From Cyanobacteria bacterium UBA1221 (lineage in GTDB: Bacteria > Cyanobacteriota > Vampirovibrionia > Gastranaerophilales > Gastranaerophilaceae), in assembly GCA_002309425.1 (NCBI GenBank), contig DBXD01000021.1:35190-41166 (forward strand): a stretch of 5,977 nucleotides of DNA, read 5' to 3'. The notes beneath the pieces are model-generated. The model did no database searches. It was not told where the DNA came from and saw only the letters and a program-made list of their open reading frames with translations. Every line of letters begins with the position of its first letter. Positions within the stretch are counted from its first letter, which is position 1. A program made the translations under genes and the position numbers. This document shows positions 1-5,977 of this stretch, one piece after another.

Positions 1-329
1 TCCGTAAGATTATAAGCCAATTCTATTTCAGATATTACGGGAATTTTTAACTCATTAAGTTTCTGCATTATCGGACTGTCTGTCGGAACACTCGGACTCG
101 TAACCGCAAGGTGAGAGCCGTTTATAAATTCGCTGCTGTGCCCTCCTGTTTCAACTTTTATTCCTGTCGATTTCAACTCTTCAATAAGATTTTTTTGTTC
201 GGGTTTTTCTTCCGAATATTCACTAATATATACTTTCGCACCGTGTTTATTCAGCAATCTTGCCGCAGATACACCGCTTAATGATAATCCCAAAACCAAA
301 ACTTTTTTATTATTAAAATCGGATAACAT
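1..329 (-). CDS. murD: UDP-N-acetylmuramoylalanine--D-glutamate ligase (MurD), N-terminal part, cut by window edge
   Basis: MurD is the cytoplasmic ATP-dependent ligase that adds D-glutamate to UDP-MurNAc-L-Ala. Only the first 109 codons are present, against a family length of about 450, so just the N-terminal Rossmann-like UDP-binding domain is visible and the ATPase and C-terminal domains lie off the left edge. The translation begins MLSDFNNKKVLVLGLSLSGV. The nucleotide-binding turn is GLSLSG at about residues 14-19, where the usual form is GLGxSG. A second family signature, TSPSVPTDSPIMQKL, lies at about 77-91 and is followed by IPVISEIELAY at 96-106. The ATG at 329-327 lies one nucleotide past the mraY stop. 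An AGAGG ribosome-binding site inside the mraY 3' end, about 11 nt upstream, supports this start. Order and spacing indicate co-transcription with murF and mraY. The family call rests on these two motifs plus the operon context. Confidence 0.93.
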   Translation of the reverse strand, partial: MLSDFNNKKVLVLGLSLSGVSAARLLNKHGAKVYISEYSEEKPEQKNLIEELKSTGIKVETGGHSSEFINGSHLAVTSPSVPTDSPIMQKLNELKIPVISEIELAYNLT

Positions 330-330
330 G

Positions 331-1311
331 TTAAATAATACCTCTATACGTTAAATAAAACAGTCCCACGGCAATAGCGGAAAGGATTGCGGAAATAGCA
401 GCAAAAACGCATACTATTTTCTTTTCACTCCATCCTAAAAGTTCAAAATGATGATGTATCGGAGCCATTTTAAAGACCCTTTTACCTGTGGTTTTAAAAC
501 TTGTAACCTGAATAATCACGGACAAAGTTTCACAAACAAAAACCCCGCCGATAAATATAAGCAAAAATTCAAATTTTCCCATTACAGCCAATGTACCCAA
601 CAAACCTCCAATGGCTAACGAGCCTGTATCACCCATAAATACCTGTGCTTTCGGCTTGTTATACTGGAGAAAACCAAATAATGCACCGGCAACCGTAGCA
701 GAGATAATTCCTATTTCGGGATATCCGCTGAATGCTGCTATCAAAGAAGCACCGACAAAAGCAAAAACACCCGTAGATGCGGCAAGTCCGTCAAGACCGT
801 CCGTTAAATTATACGCATTTGAAGCTCCGGTTATAATAAATACGGATAAAAACGGGTATAACCATTTTAAGTCTATACCGTAACTTCCTATAAAAAATAT
901 AGAGCCGTAAGGATTCGATAACATTACAAAAATTGTCGGCAGCAAAGCTATTGCAATTTGTCTTAACAATTTTCCGCGAGCGGATAAACCATCATTTGCG
1001 TGACCTTTGATTTTTAAAAAGTCGTCCTGAAATCCTGCAAAAGTGTAAAATAAAAGAGTTATCAAAATAATTATTGCGGCATTATCAAACCTTTCAGCAA
1101 GAAGCAGAGTAATTACGGAAGAAATAATTATTGCAAGAACAATGAACACCCCGCCCGTAGTCGGAGTTCCTTCTTTTTTGGCATGCGCTTCGGGTGCGCA
1201 ATCCTTAACATACTGACCTATAGTTTTTTTTCTCAGAAAATCTATATACGGCACTCCAAACAATAAGCATAATATCATTGAAAGCAAAAACGCCACTGCT
1301 ATCATTATCAT
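331..1311 (-). CDS. mraY: phospho-N-acetylmuramoyl-pentapeptide-transferase (MraY)
   Basis: MraY is an integral inner-membrane enzyme. It transfers phospho-MurNAc-pentapeptide from UDP to undecaprenyl phosphate, giving lipid I. The 326-residue product has the usual family length and alternating hydrophobic segments throughout. Visible signatures in order are HAKKEGTPTTGG (43-54; TPTMGG is more common), GFQDDFLK (93-100) with the paired aspartates 96/97, NLTDGLDGLA (168-177), VFMGDTGSLAIGG (224-236) with Asp228 in the catalytic loop, and PIHHHFELLGW (284-294) with the three-histidine cytoplasmic loop. All catalytic acidic residues expected for the family are present. The ATG shares an ATGA overlap with the murF stop (positions 1311-1308), typical of translational coupling. 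A GGAG site about 10 nt upstream, inside murF, supports the first Met over the Met at codon 3. The stop is followed after one base by murD. Confidence 0.98.
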   Translation of the reverse strand: MIMIAVAFLLSMILCLLFGVPYIDFLRKKTIGQYVKDCAPEAHAKKEGTPTTGGVFIVLAIIISSVITLLLAERFDNAAIIILITLLFYTFAGFQDDFLKIKGHANDGLSARGKLLRQIAIALLPTIFVMLSNPYGSIFFIGSYGIDLKWLYPFLSVFIITGASNAYNLTDGLDGLAASTGVFAFVGASLIAAFSGYPEIGIISATVAGALFGFLQYNKPKAQVFMGDTGSLAIGGLLGTLAVMGKFEFLLIFIGGVFVCETLSVIIQVTSFKTTGKRVFKMAPIHHHFELLGWSEKKIVCVFAAISAILSAIAVGLFYLTYRGII

Positions 1312-2651
1312 ATTTTTACTTCTCCCTCTAACTTCCCTATAATTTCTTCAAATTTCATCGAGCGGGAAGCTTTTAAAAATATTGTAGTACCTACATCAAT
1401 ATTATCAATAATATATTTTGAAACCTCTTCATTATTTTCAAAATTCTTTACAAACCCGGCCGAAGTTTCCAATACCTCGCCAATTTCTTTAGCATATTCG
1501 CCAACGGTTAAAAATCTTGCAGTCTTTATTTCCGGTAAAGAGGACAGATATTTGCCTACACCTTTGTGCAATTCGTCGGTATAATCTCCCAATTCACCCA
1601 TATCACCAAGTACGACGACCGGGTTTTTGTATAACTGCAAAAAGGTTGACACAGAAGCTTTCATAGATTCGGGGTTTGCATTATAACTGTCATTAATGAC
1701 CGTTATACCTCTTATATCCTTTGTTTCCCAGCGTTTTTCTATCGGTCTGTATTCTAACAGTCCTTTGTGAATTTCTTCATAACTCATTCCGAGCAAATAA
1801 CCGAGTTCTACTGCAGAAACAGCATTATCAGCATTATAGTCACCTTCCACGTTCAAATCATACTCTCTGTTTTTATAAACAAAGCGCACAAAAGAAGGCT
1901 TTCGGCAGACTATATTACAATCATTCAGGTCGTGATAAATCTTTTTACCCTTAAATTCCGAAACAAAATTCTTTATCCTGTTGTTATTTTCGGAAATTAA
2001 GACTCCGTCAGGTTTCAGATATTTAACAATTTCCGATTTTGCTTTCGCAATATTATCAAGACTACCCAAACGCCCTATATGAGCAGAGCCTGCATTTGTT
2101 ATAACCGCATAATCGGGTTCTGAAAATTTTGACAAAAGTTCAATTTCACCCAAACCTCTCATCCCCATTTCAACAATGAGTATTTCCGCATCATCCGGCA
2201 TTGTCATCAACGTTTCACAAAAACCTATTTCGTTATTATGATTTGAAAAAGTTTTATGCACTTTAAACTTTGTATTTAACACCGAAAAAAGAATTTCTTT
2301 TGTCGTTGTTTTGCCGGAACTTCCCGTAATTCCTATAACAATTGGGTTAAGTTTTCGGCGTTTATAATTTGCAATTTGCATATATGCCGTCAGCGTATTC
2401 CCGACCTTAAATACAATCTTTGCATTTTCAGGATAACTGTCACGGGTTATAAAACAGCCCTCTGCACCGTTTTCTATCGCATTATTTATAAAATCTTCTC
2501 CGTCAAAACTGGCACCTTTGAGCGGCAAATAAATCTGTCCTTTCTCAATAGTTCTTGTGTCCGTTGAAAAAGAAAACTCCCCGATATTCGTTGTATTTTT
2601 TATAATTTCGGCATTCGTCGCCGCAACAATTTCTTCTACCGTTAACATCAT
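1308..2651 (-). CDS. murF: UDP-N-acetylmuramoyl-tripeptide--D-alanyl-D-alanine ligase (MurF)
   Basis: MurF is the cytoplasmic ATP-dependent ligase that adds the D-Ala-D-Ala dipeptide, giving UDP-MurNAc-pentapeptide, the substrate of MraY encoded next door. At 447 residues it has full family length. The N-terminal UDP-substrate domain shows STDTRTIEKGQIYLPLKG (29-46). The ATP-binding P-loop is GITGSSGKTTTKE (107-119). EMGMRGLGEI (161-170) and NAGSAHIGRLGS (186-197) follow in the central domain. The C-terminal domain carries three MurF-distinguishing signatures: NDSYNANPESMKAS (320-333), LGDMGELG (348-355) and LKASRSMKFEEI (426-437). The motif usually written G-x-H-N reads GDYNADN (270-276), with Tyr where His is common. 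Two consecutive ATG codons open the frame; the second (2648-2646) is better spaced from the GAGG site, so the true start may be one codon in. It is the first gene of the minus-strand run; murE is not directly upstream. Confidence 0.98.
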   Translation of the reverse strand: MMLTVEEIVAATNAEIIKNTTNIGEFSFSTDTRTIEKGQIYLPLKGASFDGEDFINNAIENGAEGCFITRDSYPENAKIVFKVGNTLTAYMQIANYKRRKLNPIVIGITGSSGKTTTKEILFSVLNTKFKVHKTFSNHNNEIGFCETLMTMPDDAEILIVEMGMRGLGEIELLSKFSEPDYAVITNAGSAHIGRLGSLDNIAKAKSEIVKYLKPDGVLISENNNRIKNFVSEFKGKKIYHDLNDCNIVCRKPSFVRFVYKNREYDLNVEGDYNADNAVSAVELGYLLGMSYEEIHKGLLEYRPIEKRWETKDIRGITVINDSYNANPESMKASVSTFLQLYKNPVVVLGDMGELGDYTDELHKGVGKYLSSLPEIKTARFLTVGEYAKEIGEVLETSAGFVKNFENNEEVSKYIIDNIDVGTTIFLKASRSMKFEEIIGKLEGEVKI

Positions 2652-2658
2652 ACCTCAA
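2646..2658 (-). promoter_or_regulatory. murF ribosome-binding site and tandem ATG start
   Basis: On the minus strand the sequence reads TTGAGG-T-ATG-ATG. The TTGAGG core occupies 2658-2653. It lies 1 nt from the first ATG and 4 nt from the second. A 1-nt spacer is too short for normal initiation, so the second ATG (2648-2646) is the likelier start, giving a 446-residue MLTVEEIV protein. Spacing is the only evidence; both starts are in frame and differ by one Met. Confidence 0.5.
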
Positions 2659-2686
2659 TTATATTTCAAATAAAAAAGTTTGAGCA
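2658..2686 (-). promoter_or_regulatory. candidate murF promoter (sigma70-like)
   Basis: On the minus strand a perfect TATAAT (2663-2658) follows a weak -35, TGCTCA (2686-2681; 3 of 6 matches to TTGACA), with a 17-nt spacer. The predicted transcription start, about 7 nt past the -10, falls on or next to the first murF ATG. This promoter would therefore give a leaderless transcript that omits the GAGG site. That conflict means it may be a chance match in AT-rich DNA, or that a second promoter further upstream produces the leadered mRNA. Confidence 0.3.
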
Positions 2687-2704
2687 GATGTTAATAAATG
2701 TTTA

Positions 2705-2736
2705 CGCAATTTATATATAAATTTTATAAGATTGCG
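2705..2736. repeat. AT-rich nested dyad in the murF/2887 divergent intergenic region
   Basis: Outer arms CGCAAT (2705-2710) and ATTGCG (2731-2736) are perfect inverted repeats separated by 20 nt. Overlapping the left arm is a 16-bp perfect palindrome, AATTTATATATAAATT (2708-2723). It lies 54 bp or more upstream of murF and about 80 bp upstream of the plus-strand promoter. No T-tract terminator form is present. It could be an operator or simply AT-rich promoter DNA; the outer GC-containing arms are the part least likely to be chance. Confidence 0.4.
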
Positions 2737-2816
2737 GATAAGACACACTGTACATACCCCGGAAATCTTGAATTTGAAACAGTTTTAGCCAAGTTCTTAA
2801 CATGTAGTTAAAAATG

Positions 2817-2845
2817 TTCATAATTACTTGCAAATACCGTATAAT
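2817..2845 (+). promoter_or_regulatory. candidate promoter of the gene at 2887
   Basis: TTCATA (2817-2822; 4 of 6 matches to TTGACA) is followed, after a 17-nt spacer, by a perfect TATAAT (2840-2845). The predicted start of transcription is near 2852, giving a leader of about 35 nt that ends in a strong AAGGAG ribosome-binding site (2875-2880), 6 nt before the ATG. A small inverted repeat, TTAAC-N5-GTTAA (2797-2811), sits just upstream of the -35 and could be a regulator site, but it is short. Confidence 0.6.
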
Positions 2846-2886
2846 AATGTAAAATATAAGAATAGATAAAAACTAAGGAGAAAAAA

Positions 2887-3846
2887 ATGAGATTTTTGTT
2901 ATTATTATTACCAAATATTTATGATATATTTACGGCTTTAGCTATCGGATATGCGTATTTTGTAGATAAAGAAACACCTTTAAAGATACCGTTTTTGGTT
3001 GCATGTGTAGTTATTTATATGGCAACAAGGCTCGGTATTTTTGCAGGTCAGATAATTGGCATGCTCAGCGGGCAAGTTAATGACGAACAAGCTGATGTTA
3101 ATGATGCGGATGCTTTTGCTAAAAAACTTATTTGGGGCTTTGTTCCTCAGTTAATAGGTGTTATTATATTTCAGGTAATAATGGCTTTCTGCTATCTTCC
3201 TAACATATTCGGAGCACCAAAAGCAGAACAAAAACAGGCTCAGCAAGTTCAGATGTACGATAAAAATGCCGTTACTGCAGAAGAACCTGCACCGGCAGTT
3301 ACGGAAGAAGCACCCGCCGTTGCTGAAACTGAATCAGCAGCAAAGGTTGAAGATAAGGAAGTTGCTGAACAAAAAGTTGAACCGGCAATTAAAGAAGAAC
3401 CGAAATATACGGCAAAAGTTGCTCCCGTATCACGCAAACCGCGCAATATTGGGGTTATTAAAACTTCAGCTCAGCCAAAAGCAGTAAAAGAAGAAGTTGT
3501 ACATAATCCGGCACCTGTTACGACAGTCAGATATGACATTCCTGAAAGGACTTTAAGAATAGCAGGTGTGGAAAAATCTGAACTCAACACGGCTAACGTA
3601 AGACCCGTAAATACTGTATCCGTTCAGACAACAACTTCTGCAAGCGGTTGGAGTTTCTCTGCAAATACCTCTGCAGGTACGGCACCTCAAACTAATACCG
3701 CCGTTCAAAATGCTTCTTCAACATACGGCAGTGCTACTCAACCCAAAAGATATCCCGGCGATGACAATCCGATAAACACATCCTGGGGCTATTACCGCAC
3801 AGGAAAATGGGCTGCAGATGCCGCAAGAACGTTAAACAATAAATAA
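2887..3846 (+). CDS. hypothetical membrane-anchored protein with Ala/Pro/Glu/Lys-rich tail
   Basis: I do not recognise this 319-residue protein. The N-terminal third has about three hydrophobic segments: residues 2-25, 33-60 and 84-106. The first two are joined by a short charged loop (VDKETPLK), the second and third by an acidic loop (NDEQADVNDADAF). From about 112 to 180 the chain is low-complexity and Ala, Pro, Glu, Lys and Val rich, with an imperfect repeat of the EEPAPAVT / EEAPAVAE kind. From 180 to 285 it is basic, then Ser/Thr/Asn/Gln rich, and probably disordered. The last 30 residues (from about RYPGDDNPINTSWG to the end) are aromatic and less simple, and may be a small conserved end motif. 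The first hydrophobic segment lacks an obvious signal-peptidase site and looks like a retained anchor. A strong AAGGAG site 6 nt upstream fixes the start. Codon use resembles the neighbours. A membrane-tethered scaffold or envelope protein is possible, but no function can be assigned. Confidence 0.85.
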   Translation: MRFLLLLLPNIYDIFTALAIGYAYFVDKETPLKIPFLVACVVIYMATRLGIFAGQIIGMLSGQVNDEQADVNDADAFAKKLIWGFVPQLIGVIIFQVIMAFCYLPNIFGAPKAEQKQAQQVQMYDKNAVTAEEPAPAVTEEAPAVAETESAAKVEDKEVAEQKVEPAIKEEPKYTAKVAPVSRKPRNIGVIKTSAQPKAVKEEVVHNPAPVTTVRYDIPERTLRIAGVEKSELNTANVRPVNTVSVQTTTSASGWSFSANTSAGTAPQTNTAVQNASSTYGSATQPKRYPGDDNPINTSWGYYRTGKWAADAARTLNNK

Positions 3847-3852
3847 AAATAA

Positions 3853-3874
3853 TATGAAATATTTAACTTTCATA
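3853..3874. repeat. inverted repeat TATGAAA-N8-TTTCATA upstream of pflB
   Basis: Perfect 7-bp arms (3853-3859 and 3868-3874) flank an 8-nt centre (TATTTAAC). It starts 6 bp after the stop of the gene at 2887. It is not a convincing intrinsic terminator: each stem has a single G-C pair and no T-run follows. The right arm contains the proposed -35 (TTCATA) of the pflB promoter, so an operator role is as likely as an RNA hairpin. Confidence 0.45.
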
Positions 3875-3897
3875 GCAAGGTCTATATAAGTTATATA
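3869..3897 (+). promoter_or_regulatory. candidate pflB promoter
   Basis: TTCATA (3869-3874) and TATATA (3892-3897; 5 of 6 matches to TATAAT) are separated by 17 nt. This is the same -35 hexamer and spacer as the proposed promoter at 2817. The predicted transcription start is near 3904, giving a leader of about 35 nt. Because no terminator separates pflB from the gene at 2887, read-through transcription is also possible. Confidence 0.4.
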
Positions 3898-3899
3898 GA
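3881..3899. promoter_or_regulatory. 19-bp perfect palindrome overlapping the pflB -10, candidate operator
   Basis: TCTATATAA (3881-3889), one central G (3890) and TTATATAGA (3891-3899) form perfect 9-bp arms around one base. The right arm contains the proposed -10 hexamer, the geometry expected for a dimeric repressor that blocks RNA polymerase. It does not match the FNR (TTGAT-N4-ATCAA) or Rex (TTGTGA-N6-TCACAA) consensus. The arms are AT-dominated, which lowers significance, but the symmetry includes the outer C-G pair on each side. Confidence 0.5.
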
Positions 3900-3938
3900 T
3901 GGATAGTCAATACATATATCGACAAAGGGGAGACATCG

Positions 3939-5977
3939 ATGACAGATACCGCAATAGAAAAGGGATTATATCCCAAGACAGAGTTTATTCCGGGGAAGTG
4001 GTCCGCAGAGATAAACGTTAGAGATTTTATTCAAAGAAATTATACACCATATGAAGGCGATTCAAGTTTTCTTACGGGACCGACAGAAGCTACGTCCAAA
4101 CTCTGGCAAAAATGCTGTGACCTGTTTAAAGCTGAACGTGAAAACGGCGGGGTGCTTGACATGGATACAAAAATTGTGTCCACGATAACTTCCCACGGAG
4201 CCGGATATATTGATAAGTCTTTAGAAAAAATCGTCGGACTTCAGACGGACAAACCTCTTAAACGTGCTCTCCAACCGTTTGGCGGTATAAGAATGGCAGA
4301 AACGGCATGCAAATCATACGGTTACGAAGTTGATCCTGAAATCAGCGAAATTTTTACAAAATACAGAAAGACACACAATCAGGGAGTATTTGATGTTTAT
4401 ACACCTGAAATGCGTGCGGCACGTCATGCCGGAATCCTGACAGGCTTGCCTGATGCCTACGGCAGAGGAAGAATTATAGGGGACTACCGAAGGGTTGCCC
4501 TTTACGGTATCGACAGATTAATTGAAGATAAAGTTGAACAACACGCCTCAGTTCACGGAGCAATGACATCTGAAAAAATTCAGCTGAAAGAAGAACTTGC
4601 GGAACAAATCCGTGCTTTGAAAGAGATGAAAGAACTCGGAGCAATATACGGCTGCGATATTTCAAAACCTGCAAGAAATGCGAGAGAGGCGGTTCAATGG
4701 CTATATTTCGGGTACTTATGCGCCGTTAAAGAACAGAACGGTGCAGCAATGAGTATTGGCAGAACTTCAACTTTCCTTGATATATATATTGAAAGGGATT
4801 TGAAAGAAGGAATAATTACCGAAGCGGAAGCTCAGGAACTGATAGACCACTTTATAATGAAATTAAGACTGGTTAAATTTGCAAGAACACCGGAGTACAA
4901 TTCATTATTTTCGGGCGACCCTACCTGGGTAACCGAATCTATCGGCGGAATGGGAGTTGACGGAAGAACCCTTGTTACAAAAAACTCATTCAGATACCTC
5001 CACACGTTAGAGAATTTGGGAACTGCTCCCGAACCTAATTTAACAGTTTTATGGTCAAAGAACCTTCCTCACAACTTCAAAAGATATGCAGCACACATTT
5101 CTATCACAACTTCGTCTATTCAGTATGAAAATGATGATATAATGAGAGTTATTCACGGTGATGATTATGCTATTGCATGTTGTGTATCATCAATGGTTGT
5201 CGGAAAAGAAATGCAGTTTTTCGGAGCAAGGGCAAATTTGGCAAAATGTTTATTATACGCTATAAACGGCGGTGTTGATGAAAAACTGAAAGAGCAGGTC
5301 GGACCTAAGTACAGACCTATAACTTCCGAGTATCTCGATTATAACGAAGTTATGGAAAAATACGAAGGTATGATGGATTGGCTTGCCTGGTTGTATGTAA
5401 ATACATTAAACGTAATTCATTATATGCACGACAAATATTGTTATGAACGTTCTCAGATGGCATTACACGACAGAGATGTAAAAAGATATTTTGCAACGGG
5501 AATTGCAGGTTTGTCGGTTGTTGCGGATTCACTTTCAGCAATCAAATATGCCAAAGTCAAAACAATTCGTGATGAAAATGGTATTGTAGTTGATTATGAA
5601 GTTGAGGGAGATTATCCTAAATACGGAAACAATGATGACAGGGTAGATTCACTTGCAGTTGAAATTGTACACAAATTTATGAATATGATTAGAACCCACA
5701 ATACGTACCGAAATTCAATTCCTACAATGTCAATTTTGACAATCACCTCAAACGTAGTTTACGGTAAAAAAACCGGAAACACTCCTGACGGGAGAAAAGC
5801 CGGAGTACCACTAGCACCGGGAGCAAATCCTATGCACGGCAGAGATTCCAACGGCGCAGCGGCATCACTTGCATCAGTCGCAAAACTGCCGTTTAGTGAT
5901 GCACAAGATGGTATTTCAAATACTTTTTCCATCATTCCGCATGCACTGGGTAAAGATGAAGTTTTCCTCGGCGATTT
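3939..5977 (+). CDS. pflB: formate C-acetyltransferase (pyruvate formate-lyase, PflB), C-terminus cut by window edge
   Basis: PflB is a cytosolic glycyl-radical enzyme that converts pyruvate and CoA to acetyl-CoA and formate in anaerobic fermentation. The frame is open from the ATG for 679 full codons to the window end, against a family length of about 760. Visible signatures are NVRDFIQRNYTPYEGD (26-41), TGLPDAYGRGRIIGDYRR (168-185, with Arg178 as the likely pyruvate-binding arginine), SGDPTWVTESIGGMG (Trp330 equivalent to E. coli Trp333), YAIACCVS with the catalytic Cys414-Cys415 pair (E. coli 418/419), and FFGARANLAK with Arg431 (E. coli Arg435). The Cys-Cys pair and close collinear match to E. 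coli PflB separate it from glycerol or choline lyases of the same superfamily. The radical glycine (E. coli Gly734) lies off the right edge and cannot be checked. GGGGAG at 3927-3932, 6 nt before the ATG, fixes the start. An activase gene (pflA) may follow outside the window. Confidence 0.97.
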   Translation, partial: MTDTAIEKGLYPKTEFIPGKWSAEINVRDFIQRNYTPYEGDSSFLTGPTEATSKLWQKCCDLFKAERENGGVLDMDTKIVSTITSHGAGYIDKSLEKIVGLQTDKPLKRALQPFGGIRMAETACKSYGYEVDPEISEIFTKYRKTHNQGVFDVYTPEMRAARHAGILTGLPDAYGRGRIIGDYRRVALYGIDRLIEDKVEQHASVHGAMTSEKIQLKEELAEQIRALKEMKELGAIYGCDISKPARNAREAVQWLYFGYLCAVKEQNGAAMSIGRTSTFLDIYIERDLKEGIITEAEAQELIDHFIMKLRLVKFARTPEYNSLFSGDPTWVTESIGGMGVDGRTLVTKNSFRYLHTLENLGTAPEPNLTVLWSKNLPHNFKRYAAHISITTSSIQYENDDIMRVIHGDDYAIACCVSSMVVGKEMQFFGARANLAKCLLYAINGGVDEKLKEQVGPKYRPITSEYLDYNEVMEKYEGMMDWLAWLYVNTLNVIHYMHDKYCYERSQMALHDRDVKRYFATGIAGLSVVADSLSAIKYAKVKTIRDENGIVVDYEVEGDYPKYGNNDDRVDSLAVEIVHKFMNMIRTHNTYRNSIPTMSILTITSNVVYGKKTGNTPDGRKAGVPLAPGANPMHGRDSNGAAASLASVAKLPFSDAQDGISNTFSIIPHALGKDEVFLGD

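Noticed and set aside
611..2567. Plus-strand open frames within mraY and murF (for example 611-883, 1721-1954, 1767-2000, 2376-2567)
   Set aside because: They lie antisense to well-conserved genes and have no domain content of their own.
2733..2741. DnaA-box-like TTATCCGCA on the minus strand beside AT-rich DNA
   Set aside because: It is one site with a mismatch to TTATCCACA. No cluster of boxes and no dnaA, dnaN or gyrase genes nearby, so an origin is not supported.
2698..2811. 37-codon plus-strand open frame in the intergenic region (starts MFTQFIYKFYKIADK)
   Set aside because: It lacks a convincing ribosome-binding site, covers the AT dyad, has no recognisable domain, and stops before the proposed promoter of the next gene. 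Chance frame is more likely.
3249..3446. Minus-strand open frame (65 codons) opposite the low-complexity region, and a plus-strand frame at 3266-3487
   Set aside because: Both are mirror or frame-shifted readings of the Ala/Glu/Lys-rich repeat coding, and neither has a start signal or domain.
3853..3874. Intrinsic terminator after the gene at 2887
   Set aside because: The stem is almost entirely A-T and no T-run follows on the plus strand.
3934..3941. CATCGATG palindrome at the pflB start codon
   Set aside because: An 8-bp palindrome is short enough to be chance, and it does not extend outward.
4474..5541. Minus-strand open frames within pflB (4474-4674, 5350-5541)
   Set aside because: They lie antisense to a strongly conserved coding frame with all catalytic motifs.
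1..5977. CRISPR arrays, insertion sequences, tRNA or rRNA genes, riboswitches
   Set aside because: No spaced direct repeats, transposase frames, terminal inverted repeats, cloverleaf or conserved riboswitch sequence was seen by reading. The two intergenic regions are 235 and 92 bp and are described above.

Overview
The window is AT-rich bacterial chromosome with two divergent blocks. The minus-strand block is part of a division and cell-wall (dcw-type) peptidoglycan precursor operon. Read right to left it is murF, mraY and murD, and murD runs off the left edge. The plus-strand block starts at a short intergenic control region. It holds an unrecognised membrane-anchored protein gene, followed by pflB (pyruvate formate-lyase), which runs off the right edge.

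Layout: 1-329 is the 5' part of murD (-). 331-1311 is mraY (-). 1308-2651 is murF (-). 2652-2886 is a 235-bp divergent intergenic region with candidate promoters for both sides and an AT-rich dyad. 2887-3846 is a hypothetical protein (+) with about three N-terminal hydrophobic segments and a long Ala/Pro/Glu/Lys-rich tail. 3847-3938 is a 92-bp spacer with two perfect inverted repeats that overlap a candidate pflB promoter. 3939-5977 is pflB (+), lacking roughly the last 80 residues, including the glycyl-radical loop.

How the genes work together: MurF adds D-Ala-D-Ala to complete UDP-MurNAc-pentapeptide. MraY transfers phospho-MurNAc-pentapeptide to undecaprenyl phosphate to make lipid I. MurD adds D-Glu earlier in the same pathway. 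The three genes are tightly packed (4-bp overlap, then a 1-nt gap), which indicates one transcript. PflB points to an anaerobic or facultative fermentative lifestyle, splitting pyruvate to acetyl-CoA and formate. The gene at 2887 has no visible link to either pathway.

Organism: AT-rich sequence, strong Shine-Dalgarno sites, peptidoglycan synthesis and a fermentative PFL fit a gut-type anaerobe. An uncultured lineage such as Gastranaerophilales (Vampirovibrionia/Melainabacteria) or a Firmicutes-like group is possible. This is a weak inference and no marker in the window settles it. I did not find a clear novel system. The most interesting items are the symmetric sites at the pflB promoter and the unassigned membrane protein.
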